Assembly: GCA_902489135.1 (NCBI GenBank) | Contig: CABTYW010000003.1 | Location: 1-52,552 of the forward strand | Direction: 5' to 3' | Length of the DNA: 52,552 nucleotides | From: an uncultured Synergistaceae bacterium | Lineage (GTDB): Bacteria > Synergistota > Synergistia > Synergistales > Dethiosulfovibrionaceae | Part shown: positions 32,739-41,165 of the stretch, in pieces | How positions within the stretch are numbered: the stretch's first letter is position 1 | Layout of the letters: each line of letters starts with the position of its first letter | The notes under the pieces: generated by a model | Seen by the model: only the letters and a program-made list of their open reading frames with translations | Databases searched by the model: none | Told to the model about the DNA's origin: nothing | Program-made: the position numbers and the translations under genes

Positions 32739-34392
32739 AGGTATTCCTCCTTGTAAAACACACCGTAACCGATGTTCCCGCTTCCAATTCCGAATCTATC
32801 TGCATCTCGCCACTGTTGGACTCCACCACCGCTCTGACCAGGCGAAGGCCTGTGCTGCGGTGACGCGCCTTCACGATGTTTTCCCCCCTGAGGAGCTGTT
32901 CCGTTTCTTCCGTCGTGTAGCCTTCGCCCGTGTCGTCCACGGTGATCATCAGACCTCGCTGATCTTCGTAGATCAGCAGGGAAACTTCCCGATCGCCGTC
33001 GGACTTGGCTTTTGAATTGACGGTTTCAATGGCGTTTTCCACAAGATTTTCCACGATGGCCTCAATGTCGTTTCCGCTGACAAATTCGCTGCTCGAGGGG
33101 ACGTAGCTGCTTTTGTCCAGCTTGAAATTAATATTCAGCTCACGGCAGTGAGACATTTTGCCCAAAATCAAAGCGCCCAGATTTTTGTTCTCGATCTTCT
33201 GCAAAACCGGCGATATGACATTGGCCTGCTCTCTGGATATGTTCACGATGTACTTCTCGGCTTCTTTGGGGTCGCCCACGCGCAGCAGGCCCAAGATGAC
33301 TTGAAGTCTGTTCATAAACTCGTGGGTGTTGCTTCGCAGCGCGTCAATCATGTGATTGACCCCTGTCAGCTCCTCGGCGAGGCGCGTCACTTCGGTGCGG
33401 TTATGCAGAATGGCCACCCCGCCCATGATGACGTTGTCCTCTTTCAGAGGAATTCTGTTGCAGATAATGCTGATCTCGCCCAGGGAAATGCCGTGATTGT
33501 ACAGAGACTGACCCGAGGCCAGCACTTCGCCGATGCGAATTTGCGGGTAGAGGTCGTCGAGGCGCCTGGTGCCGATGTCGTCGAAGAGCAAATGCAGCAT
33601 GGTGGTGGCGGCGCGGTTTGCCAGGATGATATAGCCTTCGGCGTCTACGGCGATAATGCCTTCTTCAATGGAATTCAACACTTCCACGCGCTCGAGAAAG
33701 TACTCCGAAAGCTGCCCGGGCTCAAACCCCAGCAGCGTTTTTTTGATGCGCTGAGAGCCCAGCCACGTGGCGAGAAGCGAAATTCCCAGAACGAACAGCA
33801 TCACGCGAAAATGTGAGGCATAGATCTCGTTTCTCTGAGAGTTGATGGTGGACATTAACGCGCTGACCATCACAAACCCCAGCTGCTTCTCGCTGAGAGG
33901 ATCAAAAACGGGACAGAAATAGCGCATCTGTTCTCCCAGAGTTCCTGAAGCGCGGGAGAAATAACTTTCTCCTTTGAGAGCGGCGCGTTCATCGCCGCCC
34001 ACAAAATCTTCGCCGATGTACCGCGGATTTTCGTGGTAAATTCTTTTGGCGTTCATGTCCGCCAAGGTGACCACATCGATGTCGTGGAGATTGAGGACCA
34101 GCTTGCCCAGATATTTCTCCACGTCGGGCGTGGCCTGGCCGGTGCGGAAGGACTCCACCACCAGAGGGTTGACCGCCACCATCTCGCCGAGCTCGTGCAA
34201 AGTGGTTTCAGTGCGGCGCCTTTGCAGTCTCAAATTCAGACGAAGCACCATGAACATCGTCAGGCCCACGGTCATGATGACGATCACCGCCGCCGTGAGC
34301 ATCATTTTTTGCGACAGAAGCCACGCGCCGGGCTTATTGCGCCGGAATGCCGGCTTTGCCGAGGGAGGGCCGACCGGATTGTTTCTTTTCAT
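32731..34392 (-). CDS. CitA/DcuS-type membrane sensor histidine kinase
   Basis: Inner-membrane sensor of 553 residues: a helix near 31-52, a periplasmic PASp domain (53-195), a second helix (197-213), a cytoplasmic PAS domain (235-335), and the kinase core. The phosphorylated histidine is His357 in SNTHEFMNRLQ. The periplasmic segment VVTLADMNAKRIYHENPRYIG carries Arg117 and His120, which match the carboxylate-binding Arg and His of CitA and DcuS. The ATP site shows NLVENAIE and DDTGEGY. Start ATG 34392 has GGAGCG upstream. A possible promoter is TACAAT read leftward near 34480. The ligand could be citrate, malate or another C4-dicarboxylate. Confidence 0.93.
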   Translation of the reverse strand: MKRNNPVGPPSAKPAFRRNKPGAWLLSQKMMLTAAVIVIMTVGLTMFMVLRLNLRLQRRRTETTLHELGEMVAVNPLVVESFRTGQATPDVEKYLGKLVLNLHDIDVVTLADMNAKRIYHENPRYIGEDFVGGDERAALKGESYFSRASGTLGEQMRYFCPVFDPLSEKQLGFVMVSALMSTINSQRNEIYASHFRVMLFVLGISLLATWLGSQRIKKTLLGFEPGQLSEYFLERVEVLNSIEEGIIAVDAEGYIILANRAATTMLHLLFDDIGTRRLDDLYPQIRIGEVLASGQSLYNHGISLGEISIICNRIPLKEDNVIMGGVAILHNRTEVTRLAEELTGVNHMIDALRSNTHEFMNRLQVILGLLRVGDPKEAEKYIVNISREQANVISPVLQKIENKNLGALILGKMSHCRELNINFKLDKSSYVPSSSEFVSGNDIEAIVENLVENAIETVNSKAKSDGDREVSLLIYEDQRGLMITVDDTGEGYTTEETEQLLRGENIVKARHRSTGLRLVRAVVESNSGEMQIDSELEAGTSVTVCFTRRNTCD

Positions 34393-35037
34393 CAGATCCG
34401 CTCCATTGTGCTTAAAGATTTATAACTTGGGAGAGATTGTCATATCAAGATTTTCTATTGACAAACTGCGACTCGTATTGTACACCATTTTGTATTTTTG
34501 GGAAAGTTCTTTATCGTTGCACCGCCTTCTTTCTTTGCGCAGAAAAAAATAGAATTTTTTCGCTTGAAAACTTTGATTACCGACTTATAGACAAATTGAT
34601 ACTTATGAATAGGCATATCATATCACTCTTCCCGGAAGTTGAGCAACAGGGAAGAGTGATTTTTCTCACCCCGCGCTCACGGGCAAGGCGCCGTAAAGGA
34701 GCTCCGCCCATGAGCGCCAGCGGAAGCGGTTCATGAAAGACCGGCGCGGCGGCATAAAAACGTCCGTAGCGGAGCCTCACGGCCAGCCCTCCGCCGCCGG
34801 GCACTTTTTATTGCGCACCGCGCCATCCTCTGCGGCAAAGTTTCGGCACCGAAAAGGCCGTTGCCGCTTCCGTTTTTTGGCAAAAACGGCCCTTCCCCTC
34901 AGCCTTTCAACAGGCGTCCCACGGCGAAATCGTCGCGGAATTTTGTCTTTCATGCGTCGAACAACGCCACATTCATCGTTTTTCGTTTTTTCTTGCTGAG
35001 CGGGATGGAGCGCAGGCAGAGGCGAGTGCGAAGAGCG
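34393..35037. other. Spacer between sensor kinase and AbgT gene, with an orphan terminator
   Basis: About 645 bases with no supported protein gene. The first 200 bases are AT-rich and hold the sensor promoter plus rightward promoter-like elements (TTGACA at 34458-34463; TTGAAA 34564-34569 with TATAGA at 34586-34591). The remainder is G+C-rich with no recognisable signal. Confidence 0.45.
34622..34664 (+). terminator. Orphan rightward intrinsic terminator
   Basis: ATCACTCTTCCC pairs perfectly with GGGAAGAGTGAT (12 pairs, 15-base loop), with T5 following. No protein gene lies upstream on this strand; a short untranslated transcript starting near 34470-34600 could end here. Confidence 0.75.
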
Positions 35038-35087
35038 AAAAGGGTGCTGAAAACGCCCTTTCCGACGTTTCGGCACCCTTTGTTTTC
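35038..35087. terminator. Terminator of the AbgT gene
   Basis: Two stacked stems, GGGTGC/GCACCC outside and GAAAACG/CGTTTC inside; leftward it is followed by TTTTCG, rightward by TTTGTTTTC. It lies 27 bases beyond the abgT stop. Confidence 0.75.
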
Positions 35088-35113
35088 ACAGTCCCCGATC
35101 GGAGACCGGACCT

Positions 35114-36667
35114 TTAAGGCAAAATACCCGCAGGCAGCACCGACGTGACGCCGGGGCCGATGGGGAAACCCGTGTACTGCCACAGGATGAAGAACAAAAT
35201 CCACGCGAACTGCAGGATAAAGGCGATGGGCACAAGGTTGGCGATGAGCGTGCCGATCTTGAGATCCTTCATGTACTTGGCCTGGGCCACGCTAAGCACC
35301 ATCCAGATGTAGGGGCTCATGGGCGTGAAGCAGTTGGTGGGCGAATCGCCGAGGCGGTACAGCATCTGGGTGAAGCCGGGATGATAGCCCAGCAGCATGA
35401 ACATGGGCACAAAGATGGGAGCGAAAATGGCCCATTTCGCCGATCCGGAAGCCACGAACAGATTGACCACCATGCTCAGCAGAATGAACGCCACGCACAT
35501 GGACGTGCCCGTAAATCCGATGCTCTTCAGGAAGTCGGCTCCCCCGATGGCCAGCATGGTTCCCAGTTTCGTCCAGTTGAACAGCATGTTGAACTGTCCG
35601 GCGAAGAAGCAGAACACCACATACCCGCCCATGGCGCTCATCTGTTTCACCATGCCGCGGTTCAGATCGCCGCTTTTGGTGATCGAGCCCGAGGTATAAC
35701 CGTACACAACGCCGGGAATGGAAAAGAAGAAGAACAAAATGGGAATAAGTCCCTTGAGCAGCGGCGACCCCACGAAAATTCGGGAGCCGTCGGCGCCGAT
35801 TTTTGCCAGCGGCCCGAAGAAGAACAGCGCCGCAATGGCGATCACGTAGAGCAGAGCCGACAGGCCTGCCCGGTGAAGTCCCTTCTGCTGAAGAGGCGTG
35901 ATTTCCGTCACCGTTTCATTGCCGACCTCGCCCTCGTACTTGCCGAGGCGCGGCTCAATGAGCTTCGTACAGGTCATACCGATAACCAGAGAGCACAGGA
36001 ACGTTGAGGCGAACATAAAATACCAGTTGCAGGTCACGTCGACGGTAAACGTGCTGGTGGGAATAAAGCCCTTGATGGCCTGATTGGTCAGTCCCTGAAG
36101 CAGCGAGTCCGTGCCGGCCACCATGAGGTTGGCGGTAAAGCCGGCCTGGGCGCCCGCATAGCCGTTGATCATGCCGACGAGAGGATGTTTTCCCACGCCG
36201 ATGTAGACAATGGCGGCCAGCGGCGGAATGACCACCATGGCCGTGTCCGACGCGATATTGCCCACCGTGCCGATAAAGGCGATGACATAGGGCACCAAAG
36301 CGGGCGGCACGTTGCGAAGGCTTCGGTGGAGCATGGCCAGCAACAGCCCCGATTCCTCGCACATGCCGATGGCAAGCGACATGGTCAGCACAAGGCCCAG
36401 AGGGGCAAATCCCGTAAAGTTCTTGATCATGTGGTCAAGAAGCCACTGCAGTCCCTTTGACGAGAAAAGGTTCTGGGACACCACGGCCTCGCCCGTCGCG
36501 GGATTGATCATGCTGAAGCCCGTAAGGGTGAAAATGCAACCGATCACCGCCACAATGACGAAAAGCCAGCAGAACAAAATCGAAGGCGGCGGCAGCTTGT
36601 TGCATACCCGCTCGATTCCGTCGAGGAACCGATCAACCCATGTTCGTTTTACAGCCCTATCGCTCAT
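35114..36667 (-). CDS. AbgT-family transporter
   Basis: Inner-membrane transporter of 517 residues resembling E. coli AbgT (p-aminobenzoyl-glutamate importer) and MtrF (antimetabolite exporter). Characteristic segments include DRFLDGIERVCNKLPPPSILF at the N-terminus, GLVLTMSLAIGMCEESGLL, GNIASDTAMVVIPPLAA, AGFTANLMVAGTD, and GDSPTNCFTPMSPYIWM near the end. Start ATG 36667 has a GGGGG-type site upstream; an upstream in-frame TTG codon at 36706 is poorly placed. It is a single gene with a strong promoter and a terminator. No amidohydrolase abgA/abgB is adjacent, though an M20 peptidase begins 1 kb away on the other strand. Substrate direction cannot be told from sequence. Confidence 0.93.
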   Translation of the reverse strand: MSDRAVKRTWVDRFLDGIERVCNKLPPPSILFCWLFVIVAVIGCIFTLTGFSMINPATGEAVVSQNLFSSKGLQWLLDHMIKNFTGFAPLGLVLTMSLAIGMCEESGLLLAMLHRSLRNVPPALVPYVIAFIGTVGNIASDTAMVVIPPLAAIVYIGVGKHPLVGMINGYAGAQAGFTANLMVAGTDSLLQGLTNQAIKGFIPTSTFTVDVTCNWYFMFASTFLCSLVIGMTCTKLIEPRLGKYEGEVGNETVTEITPLQQKGLHRAGLSALLYVIAIAALFFFGPLAKIGADGSRIFVGSPLLKGLIPILFFFFSIPGVVYGYTSGSITKSGDLNRGMVKQMSAMGGYVVFCFFAGQFNMLFNWTKLGTMLAIGGADFLKSIGFTGTSMCVAFILLSMVVNLFVASGSAKWAIFAPIFVPMFMLLGYHPGFTQMLYRLGDSPTNCFTPMSPYIWMVLSVAQAKYMKDLKIGTLIANLVPIAFILQFAWILFFILWQYTGFPIGPGVTSVLPAGILP

Positions 36668-36744
36668 AACCGAATCCCCCCTAAAAAACTTTTGCGCACT
36701 TTGCAACTCCCCAAATGCGCTTTAATAAAATTGCAAACAACCGT

Positions 36745-36774
36745 ATTATAACATTTAAAAATATTTTGCGTCAA
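36745..36774 (-). promoter_or_regulatory. Promoter of the AbgT gene
   Basis: Leftward TTGACG (36769-36774), 18-base AT-rich spacer, perfect TATAAT (36745-36750). Confidence 0.85.
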
Positions 36775-37044
36775 TCATCATTCACTTTTATTTTGAGCCT
36801 GCCCCATGATACAATGTCCATGGCCTTTTTGAGTTCTTTCACTGCGCCCTTCGCTGCGGCATTCATTTTAAAAAGTCCCGTGACCCGCGCCTAAAAAAGG
36901 CTTTGTCGAAGCCGACGAAAGCAGAGGAAATCCGCCTCGGACAATAAACCCGCGAGGTGCCCGGCGGACTTGGAGGCCTTTCACCCGGCTATTTTTCGTA
37001 CCGGCGAAGATCAAGCGTTCTTAAATTCCGGGAGGTCTGCACCG
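36775..37044. other. Divergent spacer before the NERD-like gene
   Basis: No gene seen. A rightward -10-like TACAAT at 36810-36815 may start the NERD-like/peptidase transcript, with a leader of about 225 bases; the -35 is weak. Confidence 0.4.
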
Positions 37045-37656
37045 ATGAACCTGTGGGAAAATTTCAAACTCTGGAAGCTACACACCGCCGGAGATTATGC
37101 CTATTTCGCCGCCGTGCTGCTGGCGGGAGCCATTTTCTTCGTGGTCTGGAGCCGCCGCATTGCCCGGGGCCGCTGCGACGAAGCCGCAGCCAAACGGGTG
37201 AGGCGAAAGCTCTCGCGCCTCGCCCGCCGCGGGCACGTGCTCAATGCCGCCCCATGGGGTCTGCCCGGAGCCGACCTCCTGCTCCTGTGCCCCGGCGGCG
37301 CCTACGCCGTTCGCTGTATCGGCTGGGGAATGGAAGTGTACGGCAGCCTTCGTTCGCCCACGTGGCGCCTTAAGTCATCGGACGAATGGCGCAGCATCCC
37401 CAATCCGCTGACTCAGCTCGCTCCCGCCGTGGAAGAGCTCCGGCGCCGCATGGACGCGGCGGGGCTGAATTCCGTTCCCGCCGAACCCCTTGTCCTGTTC
37501 GCCGACCCCTTCGGCGAACCGCAGCTGTACCTCGAAGGAGGAGCTCAGGCCATCACTTTAAGCGGCTTGAAAAAGTGGTACCGTCAGCTGCCCGCCCACG
37601 CCGGCAGCGCGGAAGAACTTATGGGCTCCGTGACCGAAGGAGGGCATAAACAGTGA
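37045..37656 (+). CDS. Membrane-anchored NERD-like protein lacking catalytic residues
   Basis: Protein of 203 residues with one N-terminal helix (about 18-36, YAYFAAVLLAGAIFFVVW) and a cytoplasmic domain patterned like the NERD (nuclease-related) fold: GADLLLLCPGGAYAVRCIGWG, a hydrophobic strand-turn-strand, then TWRLKSSDEWRSIPNPLTQL followed by a helix, mirroring the W...NPL.Q block of NERD proteins. Asp77 is kept, but the E-x-K catalytic pair is replaced (Arg90 and Ile92 at those positions), so nuclease activity is unlikely. The start ATG 37045 has GGGAGG about ten bases upstream. It overlaps the downstream peptidase by four bases (GTGA), so the two are coupled. The fold call is moderate; the function is unknown. 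Confidence 0.65.
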   Translation: MNLWENFKLWKLHTAGDYAYFAAVLLAGAIFFVVWSRRIARGRCDEAAAKRVRRKLSRLARRGHVLNAAPWGLPGADLLLLCPGGAYAVRCIGWGMEVYGSLRSPTWRLKSSDEWRSIPNPLTQLAPAVEELRRRMDAAGLNSVPAEPLVLFADPFGEPQLYLEGGAQAITLSGLKKWYRQLPAHAGSAEELMGSVTEGGHKQ

Positions 37657-38759
37657 TCAACGGCAAACGTCTTCTTGAAAACTTTCTGAACTGCGTGAAA
37701 ATCGACAGCGAATCGGGCAACGAACGCGCCATGACCGACTTTCTGGTCCGCCGGCTCACCGAACTGGGCTGCGAGGTGAAAACCGACGACGCCGCAAAGA
37801 AAATCGGTTCCGACGGCAGCAACGTTTACGCCTGCTTCGAGGGCACCCTTCCGGGGGAGCCGCTGATCTTTTCCGCTCACATGGATACCGTCATCCCCGG
37901 CCGCGGCATTGAGCCCGAAGTGCGCGGCGGCGTCATCTCTTCAAAGGGAAATACCATCCTGGGCGGCGACGACAAATCCGGCATCGCCGCGGTGATGGAA
38001 GCGCTGACGGTTCTGCGCGAAAGCCGGCTGCCCTGCCGCAGCGCCGAAATGGTCATCACCGTCGGCGAAGAGCAGGGAATGCTGGGCGCCAAAGTTTTCG
38101 ACTACCGTGCGCTGAAAGGACGGGAGGCCGTCGTACTCGACGGCGCCGGCCCCGTGGGCACCGTGGTTCCCAACGGTCCCGGACAGATGACTCTCACCGC
38201 GACCGTTTTAGGCAAGGCCGCCCACGCGGGACTGGCGCCCGAAAAGGGCATCAGCTCCGTACAGGTGGCCGCCAAAGCCGTCGCCGCCATGAATCTTCTG
38301 CGCATTGACGACGAGACGACCTGCAACATCGGCACATTCAAAAGCGAAGGCCCCACCAATATCGTGCCCTCGCGCACCGACATCGTTGCGGAAATCCGCA
38401 GCCGCAGCGCCGCAAAGCTACAGGCTCAGGCCGACCACATGGTCACCTGTCTCAAAAAAGCCTGCGACGACGCCGGAGCTCAGCTTCAGTACAGCCTTGA
38501 CATGAAATACGAGGCGTTCAGCTGCCCCACCGATCATCCGCTCATGAAAAAACTGACCGACGCGCTCTTTGCCATCGGGCGCCCCCCCAAGGTTGTCAAC
38601 GGCGGCGGCGGAAGCGATGCCAACATCATGGCTCTCGCGGGCATAACTCCCGTGGTGGTCAGCACGGGCATGTGCGACGTCCACACCACTCGTGAGACTT
38701 TGCCCGTCAAAGACCTGGAGGACTCCGCCCGATTGGTGCTGCAGCTGCTCACCCGCTGA
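37653..38759 (+). CDS. PepT-like M20 family metallopeptidase
   Basis: Cytoplasmic zinc aminopeptidase or tripeptidase-like enzyme, 368 residues. M20 metal ligands are recognisable: SAHMDTV (His76, Asp78), GGDDKSG (Asp106 or Asp107 bridging), GEEQG (Glu139 as base, Glu140 as ligand), and a C-terminal His in DVHTTRE. The dimerisation domain contains GKAAHAGLAPEKGISS. The start is GTG 37653, coupled to the preceding gene, with GGAGG nine bases upstream. It fits peptide catabolism in an amino-acid fermenter. Other M20 activities, such as cleavage of p-aminobenzoyl-glutamate or acyl-amino acids, remain possible. Confidence 0.9.
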   Translation: MINGKRLLENFLNCVKIDSESGNERAMTDFLVRRLTELGCEVKTDDAAKKIGSDGSNVYACFEGTLPGEPLIFSAHMDTVIPGRGIEPEVRGGVISSKGNTILGGDDKSGIAAVMEALTVLRESRLPCRSAEMVITVGEEQGMLGAKVFDYRALKGREAVVLDGAGPVGTVVPNGPGQMTLTATVLGKAAHAGLAPEKGISSVQVAAKAVAAMNLLRIDDETTCNIGTFKSEGPTNIVPSRTDIVAEIRSRSAAKLQAQADHMVTCLKKACDDAGAQLQYSLDMKYEAFSCPTDHPLMKKLTDALFAIGRPPKVVNGGGGSDANIMALAGITPVVVSTGMCDVHTTRETLPVKDLEDSARLVLQLLTR

Positions 38760-38792
38760 TTTCTTTTTGATGAACTGAACGATGCCCGCAAC

Positions 38793-38840
38793 ACACTGGG
38801 GTCGAAACGCCGCGGACGCGGCGCTTCGACCCCAGTGTTT
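38793..38840. terminator. Bidirectional terminator between peptidase and rmlA
   Basis: A 21-pair stem with one mismatch (ACACTGGGGTCGAA...TTCGACCCCAGTGT outside, CGCCGC/GCGGCG inside) between convergent genes; T-tracts are short. Confidence 0.85.
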
Positions 38841-38862
38841 CACAAAGAGACGGCTCTCAGGT

Positions 38863-39756
38863 TCACCGTCCGTCTTTGATTTCGTTATAGAATTTTGTCA
38901 GATAGCGACCGTAGATGTTATTGCTGTCCGCTTCGCCGTACTGTCTGATTTTTTCGGCTTCAAGCCATCCCTCGCGGTAAGCCGCTTCCTCGGGGCAGCA
39001 AATCATGTGTCCCTTTTCGCGCTCCACCCTGGCCACGTAGTTTGAGGCTTCAAGGAGGCTGTCGTGGGTTCCCGTGTCAAGCCAGACAAATCCCTGGGGC
39101 AGCACTTCAAGGGTCAGCTCCCGACGCTCCATGTAGCGGCGGTTCACGTCGGTGATGGAGACTTCACGATCGGCGGGAGTGGCGCGGCGAAGCTCGCGGG
39201 CGTAGTCCATGACCTTGCCGTCAAAGAAATACAATCCCACCACGGCGCAGTTGGATTTGGGGCGGCCCGGCTTTTCCTCCAGACTTACCACCTTGCCCGT
39301 TTCGTCCACTTCGGCCACGCCGAAGCGTTCGGGATCGGGCACACAAGCGCCGAAAACCGTCGCTCCCCGCTCCGCCGACGACGCCTTTTGAAGCAGCGCC
39401 GGAAATCCCGGACCGTAAAAAACGTTGTCGCCCAGGATGAGCACGCAGGGATCGCCGGCCACAAAGTCCTCAGCCGTCATAAAGGCGTCCACCAGACCGA
39501 GGGGAGACCGCTGAACTTCGTAGCTCACGCGGATGCCGAGACGTGAACCGTCGCCCAGCAAATTGCGAAACGAGGGAATATCCCGCTCCGACGAAACCAG
39601 CAGGATGTCGCGCACTCCCGCTTTCATCAGCGCCCAGAGAGGATAATACACCATAGGTTTATCGTAAATGGGAATCAGCTGCTTGTTCACGGCAAGCGTC
39701 ACCGGATGAAGGCGCGTCCCCAGTCCCGCCGTGAGAATAATGCCTTTTCTGGCCAT
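38863..39756 (-). CDS. rmlA: Glucose-1-phosphate thymidylyltransferase
   Basis: Makes dTDP-glucose from glucose 1-phosphate and dTTP, the first step to dTDP-rhamnose and other deoxy sugars for surface polysaccharides. 297 residues, family length. Motifs: GIILTAGLGTRLHPVT (here GLGTRL where GGSGTRL is usual), NKQLIPIYDKPMVYYPL, LILGDNVFYG, SLEEKPGRPKSNCAVVGLYF and VWLDTGTHDSLLEAS. ATG 39756 has AAGGAGG upstream. The other rml genes are not in the window. It is a single-gene unit convergent with the peptidase. Confidence 0.95.
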   Translation of the reverse strand: MARKGIILTAGLGTRLHPVTLAVNKQLIPIYDKPMVYYPLWALMKAGVRDILLVSSERDIPSFRNLLGDGSRLGIRVSYEVQRSPLGLVDAFMTAEDFVAGDPCVLILGDNVFYGPGFPALLQKASSAERGATVFGACVPDPERFGVAEVDETGKVVSLEEKPGRPKSNCAVVGLYFFDGKVMDYARELRRATPADREVSITDVNRRYMERRELTLEVLPQGFVWLDTGTHDSLLEASNYVARVEREKGHMICCPEEAAYREGWLEAEKIRQYGEADSNNIYGRYLTKFYNEIKDGR

Positions 39757-39812
39757 GGCCAGACCTCCTTTTTTCGTTTCAATGAAATCAACTCCGTTTA
39801 TCTTTATTTATT

Positions 39813-39841
39813 ATTATATCTTCTTTAGCGATAAATTTCAC
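39813..39841 (-). promoter_or_regulatory. Promoter of rmlA
   Basis: Leftward TATAAT (39813-39818) in strongly AT-rich DNA, with GTGAAA (39836-39841) at 17-base spacing. Confidence 0.65.
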
Positions 39842-39962
39842 CTGCCGTCCCACTCAAAACCGAAAAAAATGTGTCGTTTTTCCGACACATTCCCCCAAGC
39901 GTCTTTTCATGACAGGGCGCCTGAACAACGAAACAGGAAAACATTTTTTCCAAAGGGCGCGC

Positions 39963-40011
39963 AGGACGTCGCAGGCCGCCCTCAGTGATTGGGGGCGGCC
40001 TGCGACGTCCT
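39963..40011. terminator. Long hairpin downstream of the pyrB operon
   Basis: Perfect 18-pair stem (39963-39980 with 39994-40011) around a 13-base loop, 90 bases beyond the stop of the dihydroorotase-like gene. T-tract is short on the right and absent on the left, so it may work as an RNA 3' end protector as much as a terminator. The rest of 39842-40100 holds nothing recognisable. Confidence 0.65.
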
Positions 40012-40100
40012 TTCTCCATCGGGAGAATTTCCGCGTCCCGATGGGCGCCCGGCGGCGGTTTATTTTTTCTCAAAAATTTTCGGCGAAGGGCGATGCGGGA

Positions 40101-41165
40101 CTAACGCTCGAGGCGACGTTCTTCAAAGACGACCTTCCAACCTCCCGCCCCGCGGGAAAAAAGCGTGGTTCCGGCGGGTAATGCACCTTCATCCATGGAA
40201 AGAATTTTGCGGGGGCCCAGGGAAAGGGCTTCGATGAGCCGTTCCATGCGGCAAGGGCGATTCTGCGCTTCCCAGGCGTTCAGCAGGCTTTCCGGAAGGT
40301 GGGCGAGGCGCTCGCTGCCGAAGGGAATTTTTTCGAAGGGAAGAGCCAAATCGTCGGCGCTCCGCGGACGGTAGCCGCTGACCACGGCGTCGATGACGCC
40401 GGCGTCAAGAGCGTTCCACAACAGAGCGCGGTCTTCGGCGCTCCTCACCACCGGCCACAGTTTGTACTTTCCCTTCAGGTTTTCCACGGTGTAGACGGAG
40501 TCGTCCAGCATGAGATTGGCGGCGGCCACGTCGCAGGTCACGTCCTGTCCGGCTTCTTTGGCGCGGGCGACGGCCTCCAGCGATCGGCGGCACGTGAGGA
40601 AGCGCAGATGAATGGGCGTATGCCGTTCGTCGGCGAGTTGCAGGGCGATTTCCACCGCCAGCGATTCGCCCACCGACGGCAGTCCCTTCATGCCCAGACG
40701 GTCGGCATAAAAGCCTTGGTGAATAGAGCCCGTACCGCAGAGCTCCTTCAGACAGGGAACCAGGGCAATGCGGCAGTGAAAGTCCGAGGCGTACCACAGC
40801 AGATTTCTCATTTGCCGCAGATTGGAAAATCCGTCGGACAGACAGAAAAGTTTTTCACCGCCGCGCGCCATCGTTCCGATTTCCGCCATGGCTCCGTCGC
40901 TTCCGGCCGCCGAAGGCAGCGTCAGCAGGACATGAGATTGAGGTGTCTGCAACCGCGCGGCCTGAAGCTCCCGGGAGGTGCAGATGGGCTTTTCGGGATA
41001 AAGAGCCGCGGCGCCGTAGCCGGCCGCGCGGACTTTGCGCGACACCCCTTCGGCGTCCTCGGCGCCGCAGCAGGCAAAAAGATCAACGGCCGCCGGAAAA
41101 CGCCGGGCTTCTATAATTCCGTCACCGCCGGACAACGTGGCCACGTCGACTTTGTAATCGGTCAT
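40101..41165 (-). CDS. Inactive dihydroorotase-like protein (pseudo-DHOase)
   Basis: 354 residues, aligned by eye to type I dihydroorotases but without their catalytic residues: the metal motif D-x-H-x-H reads DLFACC (28-33), the PHHL motif reads AANL, and the D-H-A-P-H motif reads GYRP. The scaffold is still visible in LWPVVRSAEDRALLWNALDAGVIDAVVSG and LSLGPRKILSMDEG. In Pseudomonas a non-catalytic PyrC homologue encoded beside pyrB is required for assembly of aspartate carbamoyltransferase; a similar structural role is the likely one here. The start ATG 41165 overlaps the pyrB stop (ATGA), confirming coupling. A true dihydroorotase must be encoded elsewhere. Confidence 0.88.
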   Translation of the reverse strand: MTDYKVDVATLSGGDGIIEARRFPAAVDLFACCGAEDAEGVSRKVRAAGYGAAALYPEKPICTSRELQAARLQTPQSHVLLTLPSAAGSDGAMAEIGTMARGGEKLFCLSDGFSNLRQMRNLLWYASDFHCRIALVPCLKELCGTGSIHQGFYADRLGMKGLPSVGESLAVEIALQLADERHTPIHLRFLTCRRSLEAVARAKEAGQDVTCDVAAANLMLDDSVYTVENLKGKYKLWPVVRSAEDRALLWNALDAGVIDAVVSGYRPRSADDLALPFEKIPFGSERLAHLPESLLNAWEAQNRPCRMERLIEALSLGPRKILSMDEGALPAGTTLFSRGAGGWKVVFEERRLER

